The notes under the pieces: model-generated
What the model was told of the DNA's origin: nothing
Databases searched by the model: none
What the model saw: only the letters and a program-made list of their open reading frames with translations
In this document: positions 1 to 7,045 of the stretch, piece after piece
Layout of the letters: the number at the start of each line of letters is the position of its first letter
Position numbering within the stretch: the first letter of the stretch is position 1
From: UBA7672 sp040398425
Lineage (GTDB): Bacteria > Pseudomonadota > Alphaproteobacteria > Caulobacterales > Hyphomonadaceae
Assembly: GCA_040398425.1 (NCBI GenBank)
Contig: JBBATZ010000003.1
Location: 62,001 to 126,000, forward strand
Direction: 5' to 3'
Length of the DNA: 64,000 nucleotides
Position numbers and translations under genes: made by a program

Positions 1-547
1 TCCACGTCCGCCCCTCGACGATCAGGTCGCGCGTGATCGGATAGCCGGCTGGATCGTAGGCCGAAGGCCGGGTCCAGTGGCCCTCCTCCATGATCTGCAT
101 GCGCTGGCTTTCATCGAACCCGGCCCACATCAGCTTGTCGGTAAAATCCGGCGCCGGGGCGAGCAGCACCAGCGCCTTCACACGCTCCGGCCGCGCCAGC
201 GCGACCAGCAGCGACATCCATCCGCCCATCGATGAGCCAACCAGAACCTGCGGACCCGTCGTCAGCTGGTCGAGCATCGCCAGCGCATCCGACCGCCAGC
301 GCCCGATCGTCCCGTCGGCAAATGCCCCGCCGCTTTCGCCATGCCCGAGATAATCGAACCGCAGAAACGCCCGGCCATCTTCCCGGCAGCGCGCGTGCAG
401 GACGCTCGCCTTCTCGCCCAGCATGTCCGAATGGAAACCGCCCAGCCAGACGACGCCGGCGCGGTCCGCATCGCCCTCGCTCCGCCGGTGGGCCAGCTTG
501 ACGCCGCCCTGCTCGAGAAACTCTGCAGCCCCATCTGTCATGTCCAT
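1..547 (-). CDS. alpha/beta hydrolase, 3' end outside window
   Basis: Only the N-terminal 182 residues lie in the window; the gene runs off the left edge. The frame shows an oxyanion-side WLGGF segment near residue 34, an FDYLGHGES strand-turn near residue 64, and a nucleophile elbow GSSMGG with Ser106 as the likely catalytic serine. The Asp/His part of the triad is outside the window. This fits serine hydrolases of the short alphaproteobacterial ABHD10-like type; the substrate is unknown. Two in-frame ATGs exist (547 and 541); the upstream one is used here. It is transcribed divergently from the glycosyltransferase operon with about 75 bp between starts. Confidence 0.8.
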   Translation of the reverse strand, partial: MDMTDGAAEFLEQGGVKLAHRRSEGDADRAGVVWLGGFHSDMLGEKASVLHARCREDGRAFLRFDYLGHGESGGAFADGTIGRWRSDALAMLDQLTTGPQVLVGSSMGGWMSLLVALARPERVKALVLLAPAPDFTDKLMWAGFDESQRMQIMEEGHWTRPSAYDPAGYPITRDLIVEGRTW

Positions 548-621
548 AGTTCTCGTCGGTTTGCGCGGACGAGGAAAGCGACTATTAGGCGCCTCGGGGG
601 CGAAACATCGGGAATCACTAT

Positions 622-1782
622 TTGCCGCTACGTGGCGCAACCATCCTTCAGGTCATCCCTCACCTCGCCGCAGGCGGGGCCGAACGCACCACGATCGAGG
701 TCGCAGAAGCGCTCGTGGCCGCAGGCGCAACTGCGCTTGTCGTCAGCGCAGGCGGACGGCTGGAAAAAGACCTGAACCGCGTCGGCGGCGAGCTGATCCG
801 GCTCGAGTCTGCGCCGACCAAGAACCCGCTCGAGATTTACGCGAATGCCGGCCGCATCGCGAAACTGGTGAAAGTCCGGAAGGTCGGCCTTGTCCACGCC
901 CGCTCCCGCGCCCCGGCCTGGAGTGCGCTCTGGGCGGCAAGGCGCACCAAAGTCCCGTTCGTGACGACCTATCACGGCGTCTACAACGCGAAGGGCCGGC
1001 TCAAGCGGCTCTACAATTCGGTGATGGCGCGCGGGGACAAAGTCATCGCCAATTCCGACTTCACCGCGCGGCACGTCGTGGCCGAACATCCCTGGGCGGC
1101 AGACAAGATCATCACCATCCCGCGTGGCGTCGACATCGCGAAATTTGCGACAGACGCCGTCGCCCCCTCTCGCACGGATGCCCTGCAAACGGCCTGGAAA
1201 CTCGAACCCGGAGCGGATGCCGTCATTCTCCTGCCTGGGCGCCTGACCGGATGGAAAGGCCACCGCGAAGCCATCGCCGCAGCGGCCGCCCTGAACGCCA
1301 GCGGCGTCGCGAACTGGCGCATGGTCTTCGCCGGCGACCCGCAGGGCCGGGACGGCTATGTTGAGGAACTGAAACAGCTGATTGCCAGCAACGGTCTTGA
1401 CGGGCGGGTGTCGATGGTGGGGCATTGCGACGACATGCCAGCAGCTTTCGCCCTCGCAGATATCGTGATCGCGCCCTCCAACGAACCGGAGGCGTTCGGC
1501 CGCGTCGCCGCCGAAGCGGGCGCGATGGGTGTGCCCGCGATCGGCTCCAGCATCGGCGCGCAGGGCGAGATCGTCGTGGACGGCGAGACGGGCCTGATCG
1601 TTCCCCCATCCGACCCCGCACATCTATCCACAGCCATCGGCAAGTTGCTGGCGTTGGGCCCTGAAGGCCGCGCAGCCATGGGCCAGAAGGCGCAGACGCG
1701 TGTTCTCGCGCGGTTCACAACATCAGCGCTTCAGAAGGCGACGCTGTCAGTCTATGAGGGGCTGTTAGGTCAGACCCGATGA
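622..1782 (+). CDS. GT4-family glycosyltransferase
   Basis: A 386-residue cytoplasmic glycosyltransferase of the GT-B fold, family 4. The N-terminus has the glycine-rich acceptor-side motif HLAAGGAERTT. The C-terminal donor-binding half has LLPGRLTGWKGH near residue 205 and the diagnostic EPEAFGRVAAEAGAMGVP helix near residue 290, which holds the E-x7-E pair for nucleotide-sugar binding. The only start in this open frame before an upstream stop is TTG at 622. It overlaps the heptosyltransferase-like gene by 4 bases (ATGA), so the two are translationally coupled and probably act in the same envelope glycan pathway, most likely LPS core or a surface polysaccharide. The sugar specificity cannot be read from sequence. 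Confidence 0.88.
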   Translation: MPLRGATILQVIPHLAAGGAERTTIEVAEALVAAGATALVVSAGGRLEKDLNRVGGELIRLESAPTKNPLEIYANAGRIAKLVKVRKVGLVHARSRAPAWSALWAARRTKVPFVTTYHGVYNAKGRLKRLYNSVMARGDKVIANSDFTARHVVAEHPWAADKIITIPRGVDIAKFATDAVAPSRTDALQTAWKLEPGADAVILLPGRLTGWKGHREAIAAAAALNASGVANWRMVFAGDPQGRDGYVEELKQLIASNGLDGRVSMVGHCDDMPAAFALADIVIAPSNEPEAFGRVAAEAGAMGVPAIGSSIGAQGEIVVDGETGLIVPPSDPAHLSTAIGKLLALGPEGRAAMGQKAQTRVLARFTTSALQKATLSVYEGLLGQTR

Positions 1783-2984
1783 GCGTACCCGATTCCTTTG
1801 TCCCTCCCCCGAACCCCGGCGACACCATGCGCCGGGTGCTGGTCATCAAGCTCGGCGCGATGGGCGATTTCATGCAGGCGCTGGGCGCGATGCGGGTCGT
1901 CCGCGCGACGCATCCTTCGGCCCGCATCACCCTGCTGACGACCGAACCGTTCGAGGCCTTCGCCAAGGCCTGCCCCTATTTCGATATTGTCGAGGCCGAT
2001 GGCCGCCCGCGCGACATCAAGGGCCGCACCGACCTGATCCGTCGCCTGCGCGCGGCCAACTACGACATGGTCTACGATTTCCAGAACAACGATCGGACCG
2101 CCCAGTACTATATCGGGCTTACCGGCAAGAAGCCGCTGTGGTCAGGCGCCGCGAAGGGCGCGTCGCACCAGCACATGAATTCCAACCGGGCCGAGATGCA
2201 CAATTTCGACAGGCTGGCCGAGCAGTTGGTCCATGCCGGCCTGGGGCCCAAGCCTCCCGGCGACCCCACCGGCTGGATCATCGGACGGGACCTTGCCCCC
2301 AGCATTGACTGGGTGCGACCGGCCTTCCGCGATCCGCCGCGCTTCCAGCCGGCGTTCTTTGGCCTCAACGGACCTTACGTCCTGATCATCCCGGGATCGT
2401 CCGCCGACCATCCTGAAAAGCGCTGGCCGGTCGACCGGTTCATTGGGCTTTCAAGCTGGTTCGCCAATGCCGGGATCACCCCGGTCATCATCGGCGGCAA
2501 GGACGAGGGCGATATCGGGGCCCAGATCAACCGCAGGGAGGCCCGCGCCCGGAACCTTGTCGGCCGGACCGACCTGTTCCAGCTGGCAACGCTGTCTGAG
2601 CGGGCGAGCATGGCGATTGGTGGCGATACCGGTCCGATGCACCTTGCCGCTGCGGCCAGAACACCCGGCGTCTGCCTGTTCGCCCAGGAATGGACGGACG
2701 AGCTGGAAAAAGAGCTGCACACCGTCTGGCACGCGAAAACCCGCCTCGGCCGGGCCGCGCCGCGCGGCGGACCCATGATGGTCCTGCACGCGGCCGCCCT
2801 GGACGCGATCGGTCTTGAAGACGTCAAACGCGCCGCTTTTGCCTTGGGCATCCTCCCCGCGGGCATGGCGCCGCCGATTCCCGCCCCTCCCGCGCGGCCG
2901 AACCCAGCCGACCCACTCGTTGAAGCCGTGGCGGATGCGCCGCAGGAATCGCCCGCCGCCGTGGCCCAGGCCTCTGAATCTTGA
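1779..2984 (+). CDS. GT9-family glycosyltransferase (ADP-heptose:LPS heptosyltransferase-like)
   Basis: 401 residues. The N-terminal block RRVLVIKLGAMGDFMQALGA is typical of the WaaF/WaaC/RfaQ superfamily, followed by a second-domain IPGSSADHPEKRWP block near residue 205 and the nucleotide-binding GGDTGPMHLAAAA motif near residue 285. These place it in GT9, enzymes that add heptose from ADP-heptose to LPS core. The C-terminal roughly 45 residues are a Pro/Ala-rich low-complexity tail not needed by the fold. The start overlaps the previous stop; an internal ATG at the MRRVLV segment could be used instead. Which heptose step it performs, or whether it uses another sugar, is not determined. Confidence 0.85.
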   Translation: MSVPDSFVPPPNPGDTMRRVLVIKLGAMGDFMQALGAMRVVRATHPSARITLLTTEPFEAFAKACPYFDIVEADGRPRDIKGRTDLIRRLRAANYDMVYDFQNNDRTAQYYIGLTGKKPLWSGAAKGASHQHMNSNRAEMHNFDRLAEQLVHAGLGPKPPGDPTGWIIGRDLAPSIDWVRPAFRDPPRFQPAFFGLNGPYVLIIPGSSADHPEKRWPVDRFIGLSSWFANAGITPVIIGGKDEGDIGAQINRREARARNLVGRTDLFQLATLSERASMAIGGDTGPMHLAAAARTPGVCLFAQEWTDELEKELHTVWHAKTRLGRAAPRGGPMMVLHAAALDAIGLEDVKRAAFALGILPAGMAPPIPAPPARPNPADPLVEAVADAPQESPAAVAQASES

Positions 2985-3041
2985 ATATTGGCTGGTTTGC
3001 AGGCATAATCAGCCGGCCGGAAGATAATCCCGGAAGTCACC

Positions 3042-3047
3042 AAGGAG
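3042..3047 (+). promoter_or_regulatory. Shine-Dalgarno for infC that fixes a non-AUG start
   Basis: AAGGAG lies 7 bases before ATC at 3055. It decides the start of infC: the first in-frame ATG (3172) is 117 bases further on and would remove the start of the IF3 N-terminal domain. Confidence 0.8.
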
Positions 3048-3054
3048 ATCGACC

Positions 3055-3594
3055 ATCGCTCAGCGTCCACAAGCGGCCCAGTCCCCCAAGAAGGAAGGCC
3101 CGCAAATCAACGAGGATATCCGCGCGCCGCGCGTCCTCCTGATCGATGAAAAGGGCGAGAAGCAGGGCGAGATGCCGCTTGAGGCCGCCCTTGATGCGGC
3201 AAAGGAAGCTGGCCTCGACCTCGTGATGGTCGCGCCGGACAACGAGCCACCGGTCGTGAAGATTTCCGACTACGGCAAGCAGCGCTTTGCCGAGCAGAAG
3301 AAAAAGGCAGAGGCGCGGAAGAAACAGAAGTCCGCCGACCTCAAAGAGATCAAGCTCCGCCCGAACATCGACAAGCACGATTACGAAGTGAAGGGTCGTT
3401 CGATCCGCCGCTTCTTCGAGGAAGGCGACAAGGTGAAGATCACCATGCGCTTCCGCGGCCGCGAGATGGCTCACCAGAACATCGGCATGGAATTGCTGAT
3501 CAAGGTGAAGGCCGAATTCGCTGACGTGGCGAAGGTGGAATCCGAGCCAAGGCTCGAAGGCCGCCAGATGGTGATGGTGCTGTCGCCGCGCTGA
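3055..3594 (+). CDS. infC: translation initiation factor IF-3, rare ATC start
   Basis: 179 residues starting at ATC. The sequence after it (AQRPQAAQ, then the hallmark GPQINEDIRAPRVLLID) is the conserved IF3 N-terminal domain. It continues into the lysine-rich linker (KKKAEARKKQK, near residue 85) and the C-terminal 30S-binding domain (EIKLRPNIDKHDYEVK). IF3 binds the 30S subunit, checks the start codon and initiator tRNA, and blocks 50S joining. Rare AUU/AUC starts on infC are a known basis of autoregulation, because IF3 rejects its own start codon when abundant. Unlike the classical infC-rpmI-rplT order, three lipoprotein genes separate it here from rpmI. Confidence 0.95.
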   Translation: MAQRPQAAQSPKKEGPQINEDIRAPRVLLIDEKGEKQGEMPLEAALDAAKEAGLDLVMVAPDNEPPVVKISDYGKQRFAEQKKKAEARKKQKSADLKEIKLRPNIDKHDYEVKGRSIRRFFEEGDKVKITMRFRGREMAHQNIGMELLIKVKAEFADVAKVESEPRLEGRQMVMVLSPR

Positions 3595-3647
3595 GCGGCG
3601 GGCCTGTATTCGTAAGATTGCAGCGTTATATCGCAGGGAGTGCATCC

Positions 3648-4361
3648 ATGGTGAAACCCGGTGTTATTGCCATGGGTGTTGTCTCCATGACCGCCGCTCT
3701 GCTTGCTGCCTGCTCCGCGCCGGAAGCAACGCCGGCCGCCGGGCCGTCGGGCGGTGAAGCCTCCCTGCAATCGCCACCTTTCACCACGCCTGAATTTCAC
3801 GCCGCGCCGGGACAGCCAACGTCGCCGTCAACGCAGCCAGCCCCTGCGGCAGAGGCTGATTCAATGCCGTTCGCAGCCATCGCCATGCAGTTCGACCCGG
3901 GAAAACAGCACCTGGTCTGGGTCATGCCGCCGGGTATTCACGGCAAGGGTCCGTGGGACTTCAGGTCCGTGGTGAAGCATCGCGATGAGGTGAAGTTCGA
4001 AACGACGATCCCGATGCGCGCGGAAACCCTGCCGGGCGGTTCGCGTGCCGAATATCCCGCTGGCTACGAGATTATCCGTCTGACCGACGACGGAACCTGG
4101 GCGCAGCGGACGGCCGAGATCGACAAGGTGATCGCTGACCTGATCGCCCAGTATGGCCGCGGACAGGGGTCGCTCGACATGACGAACGATCTGACGCTTG
4201 CGATCGATCCGGCCTACAAGACGACCTACTGCGTGGAGAACACACCGGCAGACCTGCGCTTCTACATTGAAGAAGATGGTGTCGCCGACCTTGTCCGGCT
4301 CGACGTTGCGGAAATGTCCGGCATCATCCAGATCGCCGTGAAAAAGGCCTGCGGGACCTGA
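3648..4361 (+). CDS. uncharacterised lipoprotein
   Basis: 237 residues from ATG 3648, which has AGGGAG 7 bases upstream; a longer TTG-start version from 3618 is less likely. A short signal peptide ends in the lipobox LLAAC, so the mature protein is probably an envelope lipoprotein. A Pro/Ala/Thr-rich linker follows (to about residue 75), then a folded domain with the segments QHLVWVMPPGIHGKGPWDF and YGRGQGSLDMTNDL. I do not recognise a family. It follows infC in the same direction by 53 bp and precedes two further small lipoproteins, so the three may form one envelope-related group. Confidence 0.75.
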   Translation: MVKPGVIAMGVVSMTAALLAACSAPEATPAAGPSGGEASLQSPPFTTPEFHAAPGQPTSPSTQPAPAAEADSMPFAAIAMQFDPGKQHLVWVMPPGIHGKGPWDFRSVVKHRDEVKFETTIPMRAETLPGGSRAEYPAGYEIIRLTDDGTWAQRTAEIDKVIADLIAQYGRGQGSLDMTNDLTLAIDPAYKTTYCVENTPADLRFYIEEDGVADLVRLDVAEMSGIIQIAVKKACGT

Positions 4362-4423
4362 TCCCAGCCTCACTAAATGCGCCGTAACTTGAACGCCGTT
4401 TGCGGCGACCTACTCTCGTTTCC

Positions 4424-4738
4424 ATGAAACACGCATTCATCGCCCTCCTCGCCGGGATCGTGCTCACGGCGTGCGCCCCTTCGCCGACCACCGCCGCGCC
4501 GATGACGCCCGAGACCGCCCCCCACGTCGATCCGGCGACACCCCCGGCCGATGCCTGTGGCGCGCTGCAGTATCAAGCGCTCATCGGCAAGCCGATCACC
4601 GAACCGGGTGTTCCGGCGGAAGGCCCCAATGTCCGCTACATCCGCCCCGATACACAGGTGACGATGGATTTCAGGGCTGACCGGCTGAACATCGACATCG
4701 ACACCGGCGGCATGATCAAGGGCTTCCGCTGCACATGA
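4424..4738 (+). CDS. I78-type peptidase inhibitor lipoprotein, copy 1
   Basis: 104 residues. The signal peptide ends in LTAC (lipidated Cys17). The mature domain begins CGALQYQALIGK and ends VRYIRPDTQVTMDFRADRLN then GMIKGFRC, the pattern of the peptidase inhibitor I78 family (PF11720). Characterised I78 members inhibit serine proteases with an exposed loop, and two cysteines close the domain, as here. The protein is expected in the periplasm, tethered to a membrane. The start is ATG 4424, because the signal peptide begins there. It overlaps the next gene by 4 bases, and the next gene encodes a homologous protein. Confidence 0.85.
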   Translation: MKHAFIALLAGIVLTACAPSPTTAAPMTPETAPHVDPATPPADACGALQYQALIGKPITEPGVPAEGPNVRYIRPDTQVTMDFRADRLNIDIDTGGMIKGFRCT

Positions 4739-5043
4739 TCTGGCGCCTCGCTTCATTCGCAGCCGCCGCGGCGACACTTGCCGCCTGCGCCTCTGCCCCC
4801 GCAGCGCCCGCCGTTCCGGATGCGCCGGACGCGGCGATTCCCTCTTCGGCCAACGACACCTGCGGTGCCAGCATGTATGCCGAACTGATCGGCAGGCCGA
4901 TCGACGGCCAGGGCGTTCCGGGCGAAAGCCGCCTTAACCGTCACATCTTGCCCGGCACGCAGGTGACGATGGATTACATGGCCCAGCGCATGAACATCGA
5001 GGCGGACGCCGCCGGCATGATCCGCAAGATCAACTGCGGCTGA
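4735..5043 (+). CDS. I78-type peptidase inhibitor lipoprotein, copy 2
   Basis: 102 residues. The signal peptide ends in LAAC, and an Ala/Pro linker leads to a second I78 domain: CGASMYAELIGRPID, then RLNRHILPGTQVTMDYMAQRMN and GMIRKINCG. It aligns with the upstream gene over the whole domain (CGA-x2-Y, LIG-x-PI, PGTQVTMD, GMI at the end), so the pair arose by tandem duplication with drift, especially in the reactive-loop stretch between PI and TQVTMD. The start ATG overlaps the preceding TGA (ATGA), so expression is coupled. Likely periplasmic protease control; target unknown. A periplasmic DegP is encoded in the same window, but no link is shown. Confidence 0.85.
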   Translation: MIWRLASFAAAAATLAACASAPAAPAVPDAPDAAIPSSANDTCGASMYAELIGRPIDGQGVPGESRLNRHILPGTQVTMDYMAQRMNIEADAAGMIRKINCG

Positions 5044-5072
5044 GCCCGCTCCCGGCACGCGACTCTTGCGCC

Positions 5073-5100
5073 TTGCTTTTCCGGGACTCCCGCGTATAAA
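5073..5100 (+). promoter_or_regulatory. predicted sigma-70-type promoter for rpmI-rplT
   Basis: TTGCTT at 5073-5078 and TATAAA at 5095-5100 are separated by 16 bases, a good housekeeping promoter match in an otherwise GC-rich stretch. Transcription would begin near 5107, leaving about 125 bases of leader before rpmI. It restarts transcription after the lipoprotein genes. Confidence 0.55.
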
Positions 5101-5233
5101 CCGCCCCTTCGACAGGACCGGACAGGCTAATGGCATGCCTCCCGGGACCTATTTCAGGCGTCGCGCCGTTGATTACTCCCCTGATTTCATGGGCGTAATT
5201 CCCGGGTCGGACTGTCGCCAACAGGAGACCGAA

Positions 5234-5440
5234 ATGCCGAAGATGAAGACCAAGCAGGCCGCTGCAAAGCGGTTCACCATGACAGCGTCCGGCAAGCTCA
5301 AGCGTGGCGTCGCCGGCAAGCGTCACCGACTGATCAGCCACAACGCGAAGTACATCCGCACCAACCGCGGCACGGTCGTGGTTTCGGAAGCGGATACGCC
5401 TCGCGTGAAGAAGCAGTTCCTGCCGAACGGCGTGAGCTGA
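5234..5440 (+). CDS. rpmI: 50S ribosomal protein L35
   Basis: 68 residues beginning MPKMKTKQAAAKRF, the universal L35 N-terminus, with the central KRGVAGKRHRL and the typical HNAKYIRTNRG segment. It is a small, very basic large-subunit protein that binds 23S rRNA. The start is ATG 5234, preceded by AGGAG at 5223. It has its own promoter and a long leader, and is followed 54 bp later by rplT. In several bacteria the L35-L20 mRNA is autoregulated by L20 through its leader; whether this leader does the same is not shown. Confidence 0.97.
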   Translation: MPKMKTKQAAAKRFTMTASGKLKRGVAGKRHRLISHNAKYIRTNRGTVVVSEADTPRVKKQFLPNGVS

Positions 5441-5494
5441 GCTTCTCTCCAGCGCGCTAGCGCGCTTTCCCTGATCAGATAACGGAGTTTCCCT

Positions 5495-5860
5495 ATGCCC
5501 CGCGCACGCGGCCGAGTTCCGGCCCACGCCCGTCACCGCAAAGTCATCAAAGCCGCAAAAGGCTTTTACGGCCGTCGCAAGAACACCTTCCGCACCGCCC
5601 AGGCCGCCGTCGTCAAAGCCGGCGTCAACGCCTACAAGGGCCGCAAGCAGAAGAAGCGCAATTTCCGCTCGCTCTGGATCCAGCGCATCAACGCCGCCGT
5701 CCGCATCGTGGACGACAAGCTGACGTACTCGCGCTTCATCGACGGCCTCACCAAGGCTGGCCTCGGCGTCGATCGCAAGATCATGGCCGACCTCGCGATG
5801 CACGAGCCGGCTGCGTTTAGCGCCCTGGTGGACAAGGCCCGGGCGGCGCTGGCGGCTTAA
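5495..5860 (+). CDS. rplT: 50S ribosomal protein L20
   Basis: 121 residues, full length for L20. The basic N-terminal extension (MPRARGRVPAHARHRK) that threads into 23S rRNA is followed by the globular domain with NFRSLWIQRINAAVR and the C-terminal YSRFIDGL segment. L20 is an early assembly protein of the large subunit and, in some species, the translational repressor of the infC-rpmI-rplT unit. It is preceded by ACGGAG 7 bases before the ATG. The gene sits between rpmI and pheS in the standard order rpmI-rplT-pheS-pheT. Confidence 0.97.
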   Translation: MPRARGRVPAHARHRKVIKAAKGFYGRRKNTFRTAQAAVVKAGVNAYKGRKQKKRNFRSLWIQRINAAVRIVDDKLTYSRFIDGLTKAGLGVDRKIMADLAMHEPAAFSALVDKARAALAA

Positions 5861-5962
5861 CAGCTGCCAGTACTTATCTCCGAAGCTTTTGTCCGCTAGT
5901 TCCGACCGCAAGTGCGGGGCGGACTTTGGCCCCGTGCGCCCTCAAACCCGCACGAGGCCATC

Positions 5963-7045
5963 ATGGCTATCGACCAACAGGTCAGCAGCATCGAGGCGGA
6001 GGCTTCTTCCGCCATCGCGAGCGCGACCGATGAAGCGATGCTGGAATCCATCCGCGTCGGCGAGCTCGGCAAGAAGGGCCGCGTCTCGCTCCTGATGCGT
6101 GAACTCGGCGGCATGAGCCCCGAGCAGCGTCAGGTCGCCGGCCCCGCGCTCAACGGCCTCAAGGACCGGCTCTCTGCCGCGATCACGGCTCGCAAGGCCG
6201 ACCTTGAACTCGCGACTCTCAACGCGCGCCTCGAATCCGAACGCGAAGATCTCTCGCTGCCGCCGAGCTTCGAGCCGGTGGGCGCGCTGCATCCCGTGAT
6301 GCAGGTGTTCGAGGAACTCGCCGCGATCTTCGCCGATATGGGCTTCGCCGTCGCCGAAGGTCCGGACATCGAGGACGACTTCCACAACTTCACCGCGCTC
6401 AACTTCCCGCCCGGCCACCCGGCGCGCGAGATGCACGATACCTTCTTCATGAACCCTGCCGCCGACGGCACGCGGAAACTCCTGCGCACGCACACCTCGC
6501 CAATCCAGGTGCGTGCGATGCTGTCGTCCAAGCCGCCGATCCGCGTTATCGCGCCGGGCCGCGTCTATCGGAAAGACTGGGACGCGACGCACACGCCGAT
6601 GTTCCACCAGATCGAAGGTCTGGTGATCGACGAGACGGTCCACATGGGCCACCTCAAGGCCTGCCTTACCGAAGCCTTCTCCCGCTTCTTCGAAGTTCCG
6701 ACGACCGGGTCGCGCTTCCGTCCGCACTTCTTCCCGTTCACCGAGCCGAGCGCAGAGATGGATATCCGCTGCGACCGTTCAGGCGGCGAGATCAAGATCG
6801 GCCAGGGCAATGACTGGCTCGAAATTCTCGGCTGCGGGATGGTGCACCCCAGCGTGCTCCGCTCGTGCGGCATCGACCCGGAGAAGTATCAGGGATTCGC
6901 CTTCGGCCTCGGCGTCGATCGCCTCGCCATGCTGAAATACGGCATGCCGGACCTGCGCCCATACTTCGAAGCCGACGTCGAATGGATCAGGCACTACGGC
7001 TTCAAGCCGTGGCTGCTGCCGACTGTCACTGGAGGCCTCTCGTGA
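5963..7045 (+). CDS. pheS: phenylalanine--tRNA ligase alpha subunit
   Basis: 360 residues. An N-terminal coiled-coil arm (about 1-90) for tRNA(Phe) precedes the class II catalytic core. Visible marks are GPDIEDDFHNFTALNFPPGHP near residue 132 (motif 1 side), the motif 2 region RVYRKDWDATHTPMFHQ near 205, and the C-terminal FAFGLGVDRLAMLKYG (motif 3 arginine). With PheT it forms the alpha2-beta2 enzyme that charges tRNA(Phe). The start at 5963 (MAIDQQ) is chosen because of GAGG upstream and the family length. The 102-bp gap before it holds two small GC hairpins but no clear terminator. The stop overlaps the pheT GTG start (GTGA). Confidence 0.97.
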   Translation: MAIDQQVSSIEAEASSAIASATDEAMLESIRVGELGKKGRVSLLMRELGGMSPEQRQVAGPALNGLKDRLSAAITARKADLELATLNARLESEREDLSLPPSFEPVGALHPVMQVFEELAAIFADMGFAVAEGPDIEDDFHNFTALNFPPGHPAREMHDTFFMNPAADGTRKLLRTHTSPIQVRAMLSSKPPIRVIAPGRVYRKDWDATHTPMFHQIEGLVIDETVHMGHLKACLTEAFSRFFEVPTTGSRFRPHFFPFTEPSAEMDIRCDRSGGEIKIGQGNDWLEILGCGMVHPSVLRSCGIDPEKYQGFAFGLGVDRLAMLKYGMPDLRPYFEADVEWIRHYGFKPWLLPTVTGGLS

